Positions 9,001 through 18,789 of a stretch of 64,000 nt of DNA are shown piece by piece. The translations under genes were made by a program, and so were the position numbers. The DNA lies in assembly GCF_014649995.1 (NCBI RefSeq), contig NZ_BMUC01000007.1, positions 62,001 to 126,000 on the forward strand, read 5' to 3'. Each line of letters begins with the position of its first letter. Position 1 is the stretch's first letter. The notes beneath the pieces are model-generated. The model made no database searches and was not told where the DNA came from. It worked only from the letters and a program-made list of their open reading frames with translations. This DNA comes from Streptomyces griseoflavus (lineage in GTDB: Bacteria > Actinomycetota > Actinomycetes > Streptomycetales > Streptomycetaceae).

Positions 9001-11398
9001 GCGCACCGGGCTGTTCAACTCGCTGCGCGTGGTCGAGGCGGTGCGCGCCCGGCACCCGCGCCTCGGCCGCGGCCCGCTGGACCTCGCCGGCATCACCCGG
9101 ACGCTGCTGCACCTCCCGCCGGACGCGCCGGTGGACGCGGCCCGGCACTACGACGCCCTCACCCTCGTGAGCAGCGCCCACCGCAGGGGCCGCGCCGGCA
9201 GCCTGGAGGCCGTCGCCGCCTACGGGCTGACCCGGCAGGGCTATCCGCAGCAGTCCGTGCTCAGCGGGGACGACGGCGCGCCGTACGGCAGGAACTGGAC
9301 CGGACGTCCCGGCGTCCGGCTGCACATGGACGTGGTCGCCGATCCCCGGGGTGTCCACCCCTCCCCCTGGGGGCCCGCCGCCCACGCGGTGCTGGCCGAA
9401 CGCGACGCCGGGGGAATGCTGCTGGCGGACGGAAGACCGGTGTCGGACGAGGAGTTCGCCGAACTGGTGCTGCACGACCCGGGGCGGCGGCCGGACGTGC
9501 CCGTGGTGATCCTGATCGGGGAGGAGGACGGCCGCAACGAGGTCCTCGCCCGGGTGATCGCCGACCGCACCGGCGCCCGTGCCTGGTTCACCTACGGCGA
9601 CCTGCGGCTCGAAACGGCTCCGAGCGGCCGCCGGGTCCCGGTCCTGGCCGCGCCCGCCTCCGCGAACGAGCCGTCCGGGACCTGGATCCCCGCCGACCCG
9701 GGGCTGGTCCCGGACGACCCGGAGGCCCCCGTCAGGGCCTCGGACGGCACCGTCTTCCCCGACTCCGACATCCACACGTACCCCCTGGTCACGGTCGACG
9801 GACAGGCCCTGACCGGGCGGGTCTTCCTCGACGCGCACGACATGGCGATGCGGGAGGAGGCCCTGCGGGTGGTGTCGGCCATCCAGCACTACACCCAGGT
9901 CGAGGAAGGGCTGCCCGGTGTGTACGCCGGGCGGCAGAGCGGCTTGCTGCCCCTGCCGCGGGCCCTGGCCGACTCCTACGTCGTCGTCGGCCACGGCGAC
10001 AGCGGACGCACCACCCTGCCCCGCCGCAGCACCGCCGCCAACCAGGCGGTCCACCCCCGGCAGCTGGGCCGGGTGCTGGCGCGGCGCAAGAGCATGCGGG
10101 CGCTGCCCCCGGACAAGCCGGTGTGGCTGCTGCTGTGCGAGCTGTCCATGACGCGCGCCGACCAGGACCTGCTCGCCCATCCCTCCTCCGCCCAGTACGT
10201 CGCCAACGAGACCCGTCGCACCGTCTTCACCGTGGACCGGCAGATCTCGCCGAGCGAGGCCGAGGGCGGCCTGCCGCCGCGCCTGGTCGTGTACGACGAC
10301 CCGGACAACCCCGTCGGCCACATCGGAGAGTTCCGTCCCGAGCCCGCGACCGCCGCCCTCGACGCGCTCGCCGACCTGGGCGGGCTCTCCGCCGGCCTGC
10401 CGGGGCGCACCGACCGGGCCCTGCACTGGGTGCGGGCCCTGCGGCTGACCCACGGCGTGCACATCGACTCCGACCCGGACCGCGAGGCGGAGTTCCACGA
10501 GCTGATCGAGGGCTTCGGCGCCCTCGAAGCGCTGCGCTCCCGGTCCGCCGGCAACGCCGCCCCCGGCCCGCTCACCTGGGGCGGACTCCGGCACCTCGTC
10601 GGCCAGTACGCCGCCCGGCAGGGCTGGGACCGGTCACTGACCGCCGGCTCCCTGGCCCACCTGCTGCACGCCGCACGCACCGGCGGCCTGGGTGCCTCCG
10701 ACACGGCAGGACCCACCGCCCCCGCCGCCCCGCCGGTCTCCACCGGCGCCCCGGCCCCGACGGGCACGGTGGCCCGGCCGACCGGACAGGAGACGCCGCC
10801 GGACACCGGCCCCGACGCCATCCTGCTCCAGGCGCCGCCCTCCGAGGAGGCCCGGCGCCGGTGGATCGCCGGCCAGGCGGGCGCGGACGACCTGCCCGGC
10901 GATCCGCCGGGACTCACCGGCGCCGGGTTCGTCACCCTGGACGAACTGAGGGAGGCGGGCATCGGGATCACCCCCGGCATGGATGTCGAGGCGCAGCTCG
11001 GCGGAGGCATCCGGGGGAGCGGACTGCCACCGCTCGACCAGGTGCGGCTGCTGCTGGCCCGCCCCGGCCCGTGGCCGGACGCCCTCGACACCGTCGCGGC
11101 CACGGTCGCGCGCCGGATCTGGCGCTCGGCGTTCGCCGACTTCACGAGCAGCGCCGCGCACCCGGACGCCGCCCGGGCCTGGGAGACGGCCCTCGGACTG
11201 CTCCTGCCGGGCGACCCGGACTCCATGCTCGCGGACTGGCGGTACGCCGGGGAGGAGTTCCGCGACGCGGTGCGCAGGCTCGCCGGCCTCCTGGCGGCGG
11301 AGGGGACGGACCCCCGGACGGTCGCGCGCCTCGCCGCCCGGTTCCGGAGCGTTCTCGGACTGCCGCCCATCGCGACGGACGGTCCGGACGCCCAGTAG
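2..11398 (+). CDS. Giant multidomain protease/toxin-like protein ('lonely Cys' type), 5'-truncated
   Basis: The reading frame is open from base 2, so the true start lies upstream; residues are numbered from the Met codon at base 26 (3,790 residues to the stop). In order I see: four Ser/Thr-rich beta-looking modules around residues 264, 540, 803 and 1137; an Ala/Glu/Arg-rich, probably coiled-coil region at about 1273-1507; an OTU-like domain at about 1553-1755 with Ala1564 where the catalytic Cys should be (DGEAFF) but His1750 kept; a PKGT-repeat linker at about 1757-1820; a second OTU-like domain with Cys1831 (TGECLLYS) and His2106 (NHYDG); a proline-rich linker near 2310; a zincin domain with HEFAH at 2751-2755 and a downstream Glu2812; and a C-terminal domain with His3323 (GHGD) and Cys3371 (LLLCE), matching my memory of the 'lonely Cys' family. 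Such proteins are very long and modular in Streptomyces. Function is not established. A role in conflict or secreted effector biology is inference. Confidence 0.85.
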   Translation, partial: FLTWSLDRMTSSEARRLAGWDDGTTLALRNGADPPFVPAYLTVDRPRTLGMHRVKEFTFDDGLRTRVTPDAADGVGRTLLDQFADGVVDAVSHLNQDLVVPLDQLLPPNLPKGWRTRFDDLLGRRPDQVLRAAESLPMPPRWTDPVKYRIALQNTLQILGVLSQQSVTANLEALTTVGLPVRLRDPDSVGTTYYTLHVHGTLTGRRYEGKDVDEGMRFSAQGVDRIDGQTSVKRGVDLGFEGTFSGRDNDRDEAGLPRNTLGLTLGARQGWQWESETSFGSTVTNEPMSVTSKPTHLYRYDLALTASLSGYWRPRGLIRGVGLGLPGLLVLDEPVNVLFGRTPRGHLRGGGPMTGQVLIGVPVQHTPEADPHADGALNPYLSDEPAPTSMTTERALALAKGDLVLPAGTGPQQPAGRLADRGTPQFKEFRQHPFVIVNVVLSPTLTAEVDRVLRTASGRAWQLVKEGAPTRDAIVRTFTPQHLTSSFDQSSGPLGLVGSGLLGKGPYGELWGTFRYTTTVGNLRALTPPMSMDTEMTLGGTRQAAGKTSNSTSFVFGGQLVYSVAQNPGHGLMGAYGIVANPISRTGTQSLSVVRTVVADMNRKGFTHQVLVAGDVQHWFALFSSRLGTGRIGTSAAGSALVPRSLAGAAGTALTSPGGLLGHLPEKSAHRMGLIDDGLGGVPRYTSQVWTPQPWMRGAAFGTYAVNALDPTDVLLAFDKRIGKLGLDDESRERIRQLVTGRATRALKGEMTTTGPSTLVKAGGWGWDSVRIGSRRVRARVELIPGTPVFDGLDHSAELEENRRAIETAQQNSEFSAGADLGFLTSQAVYTGNPQVPAAGPTYTEGGSNRKTVASSHTVTTVTIYRAASTEPHAEVVTPYRMRITLEADDTPHTGAPADPDLEEAESTALDRFRGRLTIVEEDDAGELREHVPLSLMEPAPSPTGTDGPGTFGAGRLLPAPDPAADPALAGPPRPVPLSGVEKKLTVRDGDGVTRPFAFPENGMHPRGIIGIENIRMAGDLLLTKAYDVGFSLRALEAEDGPGDDALTDLLRRTRETGLTRLGTGSAQALEDGTSSTAVTAFFPRTTEPDGYQVAGLTEKSLVGTDTGQLSLRSAPDFSRALLLTVADGKKLEVLRRYGDNAGTSSSVEHSQSSSLGGAFLYDSPNNAGLNQIGVFGPGPNDLDGDVMPVGDDHLTSRNLKPKTGRSFLFAVPATWIGVGDVHRGILDSRLANRIRGGTFAKARSGPQAMESEAYVVTWIREDVARDLRIITDANFPESVSKAWDAVESASKAWVDADKAYWKKRRASGGLRADLDAAQASLDEAAAIARAAARPVGLARTGVEDADRALTQAEADARRDHGIADADVAAAQAEVDAFADGEYGAAPEHDGWAEVLRDEEDAALARLADAQEAAGKLRKAADLRLETARTEKALADGRLDAALLSARAPGRTLDEATARRDTAREAFDTRRAELDALRDTAEKAAAEYHRVRAGTDQLTRWHRLAATAEGREELDGLPEPPAVTYQAPPKKPVAEPPAPPRYTRTGTAPDTVLTSPGNETYTLQDVPRDGEAFFRALALGLERAAPGLLAAQGIDPADPRAMSDLRRRMASWLTDHADEDLLAAVAPDHTDPFSAEEIAAAGLDLGTDTPARREFDGLGGLVPHVADLSPEVRAELAITQLLRRGDAPSEAGWNHAASDLLPLLAARTFGVRVTVVGSDGAFQDFAPGDPAGAGSLQALVGTSAHSGAHVVLSLDDRHYQLALPTVPTPPKGTETLPKGTDPQAPKGTQPPAPKAKTGQPESQPPNVPPQGGGKKGSEPESDSGRARGRRVPVPGTGECLLYSFMAGDPVHIRTRLGGLAATDRAAYDWLGNPDAVRGELRRQAGSGTRAGPSRAALRAMRSHVEDYVDRSGGRLHPQIVGQFRQTVADEFGARVRGMNRAGMLALLAHHGVRHVPVPEALDPADLLTRYVDARMASRPADPEVSPEDARAVLEAEAEDLSPRRMFEHLEQHGLMPTPDGLDDRALARLLGTAYTQSTAPLDDTELPRLMDAVVNWERRWGTPEGEIFLPLFAHAFDLRVDVVQSLPSGARRVSGAGPDNATRQTEVYYNGVNHYDGSDAAARDRFGDPVLPKRVKDEERDQDGDVRLNPLWVPLDEVDPDLLITGNRDAVWLYTVTDDGRVILGTEDLSGIITPEQFDALLAGMREKDPDLTAEALRRTLDGLGHTGIAAGFADDGGETAGRTLPGRSRVSGEFRWNEKLRSWVVNDKSGRYMSESVRPGLDAAEAADWLTNVAALFSARLGVVVRTDQVKTAAAGPPPPPAPAPPPPPSAPTATAAGRGAPAPSATPSGDDTGKLDVARRVGAVLHGLGHPAVLAGAARGRVQFGGPRPLGTVEFQLPAAALPAVDGIRAALERELPGASVRILPGTAGGRVLALSVDGVDLTVTAVDRPVSGTVTVDGFTLPEPAGSVADAALALTTATDPELRGRDLLDLLWALHRGPADDPRTRTTVLAREDAYRAARPAGAAPSLAVRLSELLDSAALDAETLARHEETWRALGVTDADLPALRAELTVLADGLRVLPEVTADPVRALAARLPGLSAADRDAALAALPPAHRERLAADPVLVDALRAGHDPAEFASVAAHLMTRVPDGVGQPVSAGDRARTQIARMLRDPDVAARLLKRGSRVLVVPRGEAMTSLDAFRFLRGAVTGDGRPWDDVRGAGTRTAAVTEENLLGERTTVGTGTPAYPDGYSTTVHEFAHTIHLHGLDPVDRQRITDAFRATTRAGEAGNWPDGPLHGHDADGRRSAPNYSSRDELEFFAQLTNVYLRANGGDDPYTGLPRVNAGPEWVRTRQPALYPLLRRLYGEGPPPRTRHPRSVEPARPRGARPADVNPVEATDVENEALARARALWDVAEGAPGDGSDSHVAVRALWDGTTGAHVPQPHAPAPLPSPLPAPAPEARSAAAPPPADDAGRQRLQRLWALVDATFGSQPLSQELRTGLFNSLRVVEAVRARHPRLGRGPLDLAGITRTLLHLPPDAPVDAARHYDALTLVSSAHRRGRAGSLEAVAAYGLTRQGYPQQSVLSGDDGAPYGRNWTGRPGVRLHMDVVADPRGVHPSPWGPAAHAVLAERDAGGMLLADGRPVSDEEFAELVLHDPGRRPDVPVVILIGEEDGRNEVLARVIADRTGARAWFTYGDLRLETAPSGRRVPVLAAPASANEPSGTWIPADPGLVPDDPEAPVRASDGTVFPDSDIHTYPLVTVDGQALTGRVFLDAHDMAMREEALRVVSAIQHYTQVEEGLPGVYAGRQSGLLPLPRALADSYVVVGHGDSGRTTLPRRSTAANQAVHPRQLGRVLARRKSMRALPPDKPVWLLLCELSMTRADQDLLAHPSSAQYVANETRRTVFTVDRQISPSEAEGGLPPRLVVYDDPDNPVGHIGEFRPEPATAALDALADLGGLSAGLPGRTDRALHWVRALRLTHGVHIDSDPDREAEFHELIEGFGALEALRSRSAGNAAPGPLTWGGLRHLVGQYAARQGWDRSLTAGSLAHLLHAARTGGLGASDTAGPTAPAAPPVSTGAPAPTGTVARPTGQETPPDTGPDAILLQAPPSEEARRRWIAGQAGADDLPGDPPGLTGAGFVTLDELREAGIGITPGMDVEAQLGGGIRGSGLPPLDQVRLLLARPGPWPDALDTVAATVARRIWRSAFADFTSSAAHPDAARAWETALGLLLPGDPDSMLADWRYAGEEFRDAVRRLAGLLAAEGTDPRTVARLAARFRSVLGLPPIATDGPDAQ

Positions 11399-11849
11399 GC
11401 CGGCCAGGAGGACGCACCGAGGCCGCACGGCCCGCGCCGGAGCACCGGATCAGCATCGCCGACCCGGGCCGGGACGGCGAGGGCGCACCGCCGGACGGGT
11501 CGTGGTCGGCTGCCGGTGCACGGGAACGACCGGCGACACCGGGGAGTGTCGCCCCCAGGAAGCGCTCGGCCGGCGTCAGCCCCCGGCGACGCGGACCACG
11601 CCCTCCGGCTCGCGGTTATCCGCTGCCGGCGGCTCCGGGCCCGGCGCTGAGGGCGGCGCATGGCGCGTCCAGTGCGCGACCCTACCTGGGGCAAGTCAAC
11701 TAAGTTGTTCAGGCGCGTAGTTCGCCCGGCAGCGCCGGTTCCCGGCGCGCGCGACTCCGTCCGCGACGGGGTCCCGCACCTCAGGGCGCAGGCGCCACCG
11801 GGCGACGGCCCGCCGGGCCCGGCGACTTCCGACGCGAAGGAGCGTGCAC
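11399..11849. other. Intergenic region without a recognised gene
   Basis: About 450 bases between the stop of the giant gene and the start of the DUF6236-type gene. I see no credible coding frame of its own. The only AT-richer patch is around 11694-11711. A purine-rich ribosome binding site (GAAGGAG, about 11836-11842) at the end serves the downstream gene. The length suggests the two genes may have separate transcripts, although they point the same way. Confidence 0.5.
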
Positions 11850-13087
11850 GTGCAGCGCACCGGTCTGTACTACCCGTACGTCCACTTCCGTGACGCGGCG
11901 TGGATCAAGGCCGCCGCGCTGTACCTCCCGGAGATGGCCCGCGTGGTGCCCGAGGGATTCCGCGTGTCGGACCCGGAGCACGTCCGTGTCCTGCGGGACG
12001 AGCTGGGCTTCGTCCAGGACATCGCCCCGCCGACGCCGTCGAGGCGGCGTCGCGGCACCTGCTGCGGGTCGTGGAGGAGCGCGGTGAGGAAATGCGGAAC
12101 CGCTTCGGTGTCACCGTCCAGCAGGACGTCGTGGACGCCGAACCCTCGCCGCCCGGCGCCCGGATGCGCGTCGGCACCGGTGCGCACCATGCCCGATCGC
12201 CCTGGGGCCGGCCGCTGGCGGGCCTCTACCCCGGTGAGATGTCACCGGAGTTGAGACGGGCCCTGTTCGAAGCGGGGCTGGCGGCGCGGCGTGAGCGCAA
12301 CAGCTTCACTCACGGGGCGCCCGGCGTGTGGCTGGGCATGGACCCGGCGCTCGCCTGGGTCTACAAGTGCGCGCTGACCGCCGAACTCGCGGCCCGTACG
12401 GCCTTCCTCCCCGTCACCGACCAGGAGGCCGCCCACACCGCGGTCGACCCCTGGGACACCGAGCGGATGGCGGCGGTCCTCCTGGGCGGTGCCCCGGCCC
12501 CGGCCGGCACCGGCGACCTCGCGGGGCGGATCGGGGTGTTGTCCGTGCGGTGCGTGCTCCCCGCGGGGCTCGGCGGGGTGCCCGCGGAGAAGATCGTGGC
12601 GCTCCGCAAGACGTACGAGCCGGAGTTCCTCGCCTACACGGACGCCGTCGCCCGGACGGCGGCGGACCTGCGTGAGGAACTGGCCGGCATCCGCAGTCCG
12701 CAGGCACTGGACACGTACGTGCGGCAGGCGGTGCACCGGGAGTTCGATGTCGAGTTGGTGAAGCTGCGCAACGCCATGAACGGCGTCGGCCTCCAGACGA
12801 TCACCACCTCCGTCAGCACCACGTTCGACACGCCCACCTCGGCGGCGCTGCTGAGCGGGCTGATCGGCACGGTCGGCGGCACCATGGCGGGCAGCGCGGC
12901 GGGCATCGTGGCCGGAGTCGGCGCGACAGCCGTGGGCATCCTCGGCGGAGCCCGCGGCCGGCGCGACGCGGCACTCGCCGCCTCCCCGGTCAGTTTCCTG
13001 CTGCGCGTCGAGAACGGACTCAACCCCGACACCGCCGTCCGCAGGATCGGCCGCGCCCTGCGACGGGGCGCCGGCGCGGGCGGGTGA
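11850..13087 (+). pseudogene. DUF6236-type protein, interrupted by a -1 frameshift
   Basis: The N-terminus starts GLYYPYVHFRD and continues WIKAAALYLPEMARVVPEG, which matches the DUF6236 family as I remember it. This frame runs well to about base 12028, then degrades into Arg/Ser-rich sequence with a stop at 12254. The plausible continuation (DAVEAASRHLLRVVEERGEEM and onward to 13087) lies in another frame. Adding one C to the CCCC run at 12025-12028 joins them into a continuous protein of about 412 residues. The C-terminal part has Gly/Ala-rich hydrophobic segments (about 12835-12960), suggesting a membrane hairpin. GTG 11850 is preferred over GTG 11844 because it lies 7 bases after GAAGGAG. 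It may be a true pseudogene or a sequencing error in a homopolymer. Function is unknown; it is the only companion visible for the giant gene. Confidence 0.7.
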
Positions 13088-13138
13088 CGGGCGGGGAACC
13101 ACGGCCGCGGCCCGCTGAGCGCCGCCCGTCGGCCGCCC

Positions 13139-14506
<1,368 letters not shown>

Positions 14507-14689
14507 GGGAGGACTCCTAAGGGTTCGGCGGACGACGCTGTCCACCGGAAGGGGTGGTTCAGAGAACGGAACACAGTGGGGAAGCAGAGGGAAAACGTTT
14601 ATGCGGGGTGCATGGTGCGGGGCACCGCGCCCACCGACCAGTGTGCGCGATGCCCCTGAGGTCCGTACGTGAGAAAGCGTACGAAAGTA

Positions 14690-15946
<1,257 letters not shown>

Positions 15947-15960
15947 GCGGTTACGACTCC

Positions 15961-16338
15961 TCAGCCCGCGGTGTGGGCTTCGTACTCGGCGGCGGTCAGC
16001 AGGTCGGCCGGCTCGTCGGTGACGCGCACCTTGAACAGCCAGCCGCCCTCGAAGGGCGCCGAGTTCACCAGCGACGGGTCGTTCACGACGTCCTCGTTGA
16101 CCTCGGTGATCTCACCGCTGACCGGGGAGTACAGGTCGCTGACCGACTTGGTCGACTCCAGCTCGCCGCAGGTCTCGCCGGCGGTCACGCTGTCACCGAC
16201 CTCGGGGAGCTGGACGAAGACGACGTCACCGAGTGCGTTGGCCGCGTGCTCCGTGATGCCGACCGTCGACACGCCGTCCTCGGCGGCCGTCAGCCACTCG
16301 TGCTCCTTGCTGTAACGCAGCTGCGTGGGGTTGCTCAT
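15961..16338 (-). CDS. gcvH: Glycine cleavage system H protein (lipoyl carrier)
   Basis: Carries the aminomethyl group between the P and T proteins on a lipoyl-lysine arm. The 125-residue protein has the typical opening YSKEHEWL and the lipoylation segment [15 protein letters not shown], where the Lys of ESTKS is the attachment site, followed by [12 protein letters not shown]. It lies between gcvT (119 bases upstream) and glyA (14 bases downstream) on the minus strand. The P protein gene, needed for the full complex, is not in this window. Confidence 0.97.
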   Translation of the reverse strand: MSNPTQLRYSKEHEWLTAAEDGVSTVGITEHAANALGDVVFVQLPEVGDSVTAGETCGELESTKSVSDLYSPVSGEITEVNEDVVNDPSLVNSAPFEGGWLFKVRVTDEPADLLTAAEYEAHTAG

Positions 16339-16457
16339 GGCCTGAATTCTCCTGTACGGGGGGATGACGGATGACTGAGGGGACCGCGCGCGGCGCCCGT
16401 GGCGGGCACGGCGTGCGTGCTCATCTCAGGTACGCGGGAAACCGTTGTGCGACGGTG

Positions 16458-17585
16458 TCACTTCTGCCGCTTGTAGAACGGCAGCGCCACGACCTCGTAG
16501 GGCTCGTGGCTGCCACGGATGTCCACGCCGACACCCTCGGTGCCGGGCTGCGCGTACGCCGGGTCGACGTACGCCATGGCGATCGGCTTGCCCAGGGTGG
16601 GGGAGGGGGCGCCGGAGGTGACCTCGCCGACCACCTCGCCGCCGGACACGACCGCGTACCCGGCGCGCGGGACGCGGCGGCCCTCGGCGACCAGGCCGAC
16701 CAGCACGCGGGGCGGCTCGGCGGCGGCCCGCTCGGCGGCTTCGGCCAGCGCCGCGCGGCCCACGAAGTCGCCCTCCTTCTCGAACTTCACCACCCGGCCG
16801 AAACCGGCGTCGAAGGGCGTGAGGGAGGGGCTCAGCTCGTTCCCGTACAGCGGCATGCCCGCCTCCAGGCGCAGCGTGTCCCGGCAGGACAGCCCGCACG
16901 GGACCAGGCCCGCGCCCTCGCCGGCCTTGGTCAGCGCCTGCCACAGCTCCACCGCGTGCTCCGGCTTCACGAACAGCTCGAAGCCGTCCTCGCCGGTGTA
17001 GCCGGTGCGGGCGATCAGCGCGGGGATTCCGGCGACCGTGCCGGGCAGACCGGCGTAGTACTTCAGGCCGTCCAGGTCGGCGTCGGTGAGCGAGGCGAGG
17101 ATGCCCTGGGACTCGGGGCCCTGCACGGCCAGCAGCGCGTAGGCGTCACGGTCGTCGCGGACCTCGGCGTCGAAGCCGGCCGAGCGCTCCCGCAGGGCGT
17201 CCAGGACCACCTGGGCGTTGGAGGCGTTGGCGACCACCAGGTACTCGGGCGTCTCCGTGTCGCCGAGCCGGTAGACGATCAGGTCGTCCAGGATGCCGCC
17301 GTCCTCGCGGCAGATCATCGTGTAGCGGGCCCGGCCGGGCTTGACGCCGCCGATGTTGCCGACCAGGGCGTGGTCGAGGAGCGCGGCGGCGGCCGGGCCG
17401 GTGACCGCGATCTCGCCCATGTGGGAGAGGTCGAAGAGGCCGGCCCTGGTGCGCACGGCGTTGTGCTCGTCGCGCTCGGAGCCGTAGCGCAGGGGCATGT
17501 CCCAGCCGGCGAAGTCGGTCATCGTCGCGCCGAGCGACCGATGCAGGGCATCGAGCGCGGTCCGGCGGGGTTCGGTACTGCTCAT
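16458..17585 (-). CDS. gcvT: Glycine cleavage system T protein (aminomethyltransferase)
   Basis: Transfers the methylene group from the aminomethyl-lipoyl H protein to tetrahydrofolate, releasing ammonia. With ATG 17585 the product is 375 residues, normal for the family, starting MSSTEPRRTALDALHRSLG and then MTDFAGWDMPLRYG. GGGAG sits about 8 bases before this ATG. The frame stays open upstream, but that stretch overlaps the riboswitch and is not conserved protein. Motifs seen include FDLSHMGEI, the folate-site region RTGYTGEDGFEL and CRDTLRLEAGMPLYG. It is the first gene of the gcvT-gcvH-glyA cluster behind the tandem glycine riboswitch. Confidence 0.96.
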   Translation of the reverse strand: MSSTEPRRTALDALHRSLGATMTDFAGWDMPLRYGSERDEHNAVRTRAGLFDLSHMGEIAVTGPAAAALLDHALVGNIGGVKPGRARYTMICREDGGILDDLIVYRLGDTETPEYLVVANASNAQVVLDALRERSAGFDAEVRDDRDAYALLAVQGPESQGILASLTDADLDGLKYYAGLPGTVAGIPALIARTGYTGEDGFELFVKPEHAVELWQALTKAGEGAGLVPCGLSCRDTLRLEAGMPLYGNELSPSLTPFDAGFGRVVKFEKEGDFVGRAALAEAAERAAAEPPRVLVGLVAEGRRVPRAGYAVVSGGEVVGEVTSGAPSPTLGKPIAMAYVDPAYAQPGTEGVGVDIRGSHEPYEVVALPFYKRQK

Positions 17586-17626
17586 CGGTCGGTCTCCCAA
17601 AGGCATGACGACGGGCGAGGGCGATT

Positions 17627-17845
17627 CCTCCCCATCTGTCATCGGAACCTGAGAGGTTCGCCATGACCGCCCGCTCAGGGGAGACCACGGTTTGCACCTT
17701 GGGTGGAGCCACAGGAGCACGGCTGCGGTGGCCCGCTTTTCAGATGTGCCTCGCCCGCGCGGTAACGGGGCCTGAGAGATTCAAGGGAGGGACTTGCTCC
17801 TTCGGCGCCCCGGCGGCAACGGTGCCGGGGACTCTCCCGCGCGGA
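17627..17845 (-). promoter_or_regulatory. Tandem glycine riboswitch upstream of gcvT
   Basis: Read on the minus strand, this leader has two consecutive glycine-aptamer signatures. The first runs from GCGGGAGAGTCC (about 17845) through GCCGAAGGAGCAA to AATCTCTCAGGCCCCG. The second runs from about TCTGAAAAGCGGG through CCCAAGGTGCAAACC, GTCTCCCCTGAGCG and GAACCTCTCAGGTTCCGATGACAGATGGGGAGG. The GGAGCAA/CTCTCAGG pairings are the family hallmarks, and the tandem arrangement is typical for gcv operons. It ends about 40 bases before the gcvT start. It is expected to turn the operon on when glycine is high. Boundaries are read by eye. Confidence 0.9.
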
Positions 17846-18070
17846 TTCAAACGGCCGGTATGCAGTTGGCGCGCACATCATTGCACGCATCGCGGGGGCG
17901 CGGCAGGGGGACCCTTTCCTGGGATGCACAGGTTGTACGGGCACCGTCACAGGGAGCTGTGACAGGCCTGTTTCGGGAAAGGCACGGAAACGGGAGACCC
18001 GGGCATTACCTTCTCTTTACACTCAGCGAGGACCCGGACTCACAGCGGGTCCCAGGGGAGGACCAACACG

Positions 18071-18739
18071 GTGAACAGGACCACGGCGTGCGCCACCACC
18101 ACGGGCGTCCCGCTGCCCCCGCAGCCGGCCGGCCGGGTCCGCGGGGCCCGCGGCGCGCTGCCCGCGCCCGTCGTCCGCGATCTGCGCGGGCGGGCCGGCC
18201 GCAGCCCGCGAGCACTGCTCTTCGGGCCCCGCGACCTCGTCGTGGTCACCGGACTGCCCGGCAGCGGGAAGTCCACGCTGATGCGCCGCACGGTGCGCGG
18301 CACCCGCATCGACTCCCAGGACACCCGCGACCGCTTCGACCGCCGCCTGTCCGGCTTCCTGCCGTACGCCGTCTACCGCCCCCTGGTCCGCCTGGCCCAC
18401 TACGCGAGCCTGCGCCGCGCCCTGCGCGCCGGCGGCGCGGTCGTGGTCCACGACTGCGGCACCCAGGCGTGGGTGCGGCGCTGGCTGGCCCGCGAGGCCC
18501 GCCGCCGCGGGGCGGGCCTGCACCTGCTGCTGCTCGACGTCACCCCGCAGCAGGCCCTGGCCGGCCAGCTGGAGCGCGGGCGCGGCGTCTCCCGGTACGC
18601 CTTCCGGCGTCACCGCGTCGCGAGCGAGCGGCTGCTGCGCGCGGTGGAGCGCGGCCGGCTGCCGGCGCACAGCGGTTCGGCGGTGCTGATCGACCGGGCG
18701 GCGGCGGACGCGCTGCGCCGGATCGGCTTCGCGGGCTGA
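18071..18739 (+). CDS. P-loop ATPase / putative kinase
   Basis: A 222-residue protein with a clear Walker A motif, VVVTGLPGSGKSTLM, about 65 residues in, followed by RIDSQDTRDRF and a hydrophobic strand ending HDCGTQAW. This layout fits small zeta-toxin/gluconate-kinase-like P-loop proteins that phosphorylate or sense a small ligand, but the substrate cannot be read from sequence. GTG 18071 has GGGGAGG upstream. The gene is transcribed away from the riboswitch and has its own upstream region of about 220 bases. It lies next to the serine/glycine genes, but no functional link is shown. Confidence 0.8.
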   Translation: MNRTTACATTTGVPLPPQPAGRVRGARGALPAPVVRDLRGRAGRSPRALLFGPRDLVVVTGLPGSGKSTLMRRTVRGTRIDSQDTRDRFDRRLSGFLPYAVYRPLVRLAHYASLRRALRAGGAVVVHDCGTQAWVRRWLAREARRRGAGLHLLLLDVTPQQALAGQLERGRGVSRYAFRRHRVASERLLRAVERGRLPAHSGSAVLIDRAAADALRRIGFAG

Positions 18740-18789
18740 CCGGATAATCTTTCCGCCACAGCAGTGGTTCCAGGCAGGCGGTGCGACAG

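Noticed and set aside
8060-10594. Long antisense open frame (about 840 codons) across the zincin and lonely-Cys region
   Set aside because: Same reason; the plus strand has family-specific motifs.
1-11398. NRPS or PKS megasynthase as explanation of the giant gene
   Set aside because: No condensation, adenylation, ketosynthase or carrier-protein motifs; the visible motifs are protease-like.
12020-12035. Programmed ribosomal frameshift in the DUF6236-type gene
   Set aside because: There is no slippery heptamer or downstream structure that I can argue for; a missing C in a homopolymer is the simpler explanation.
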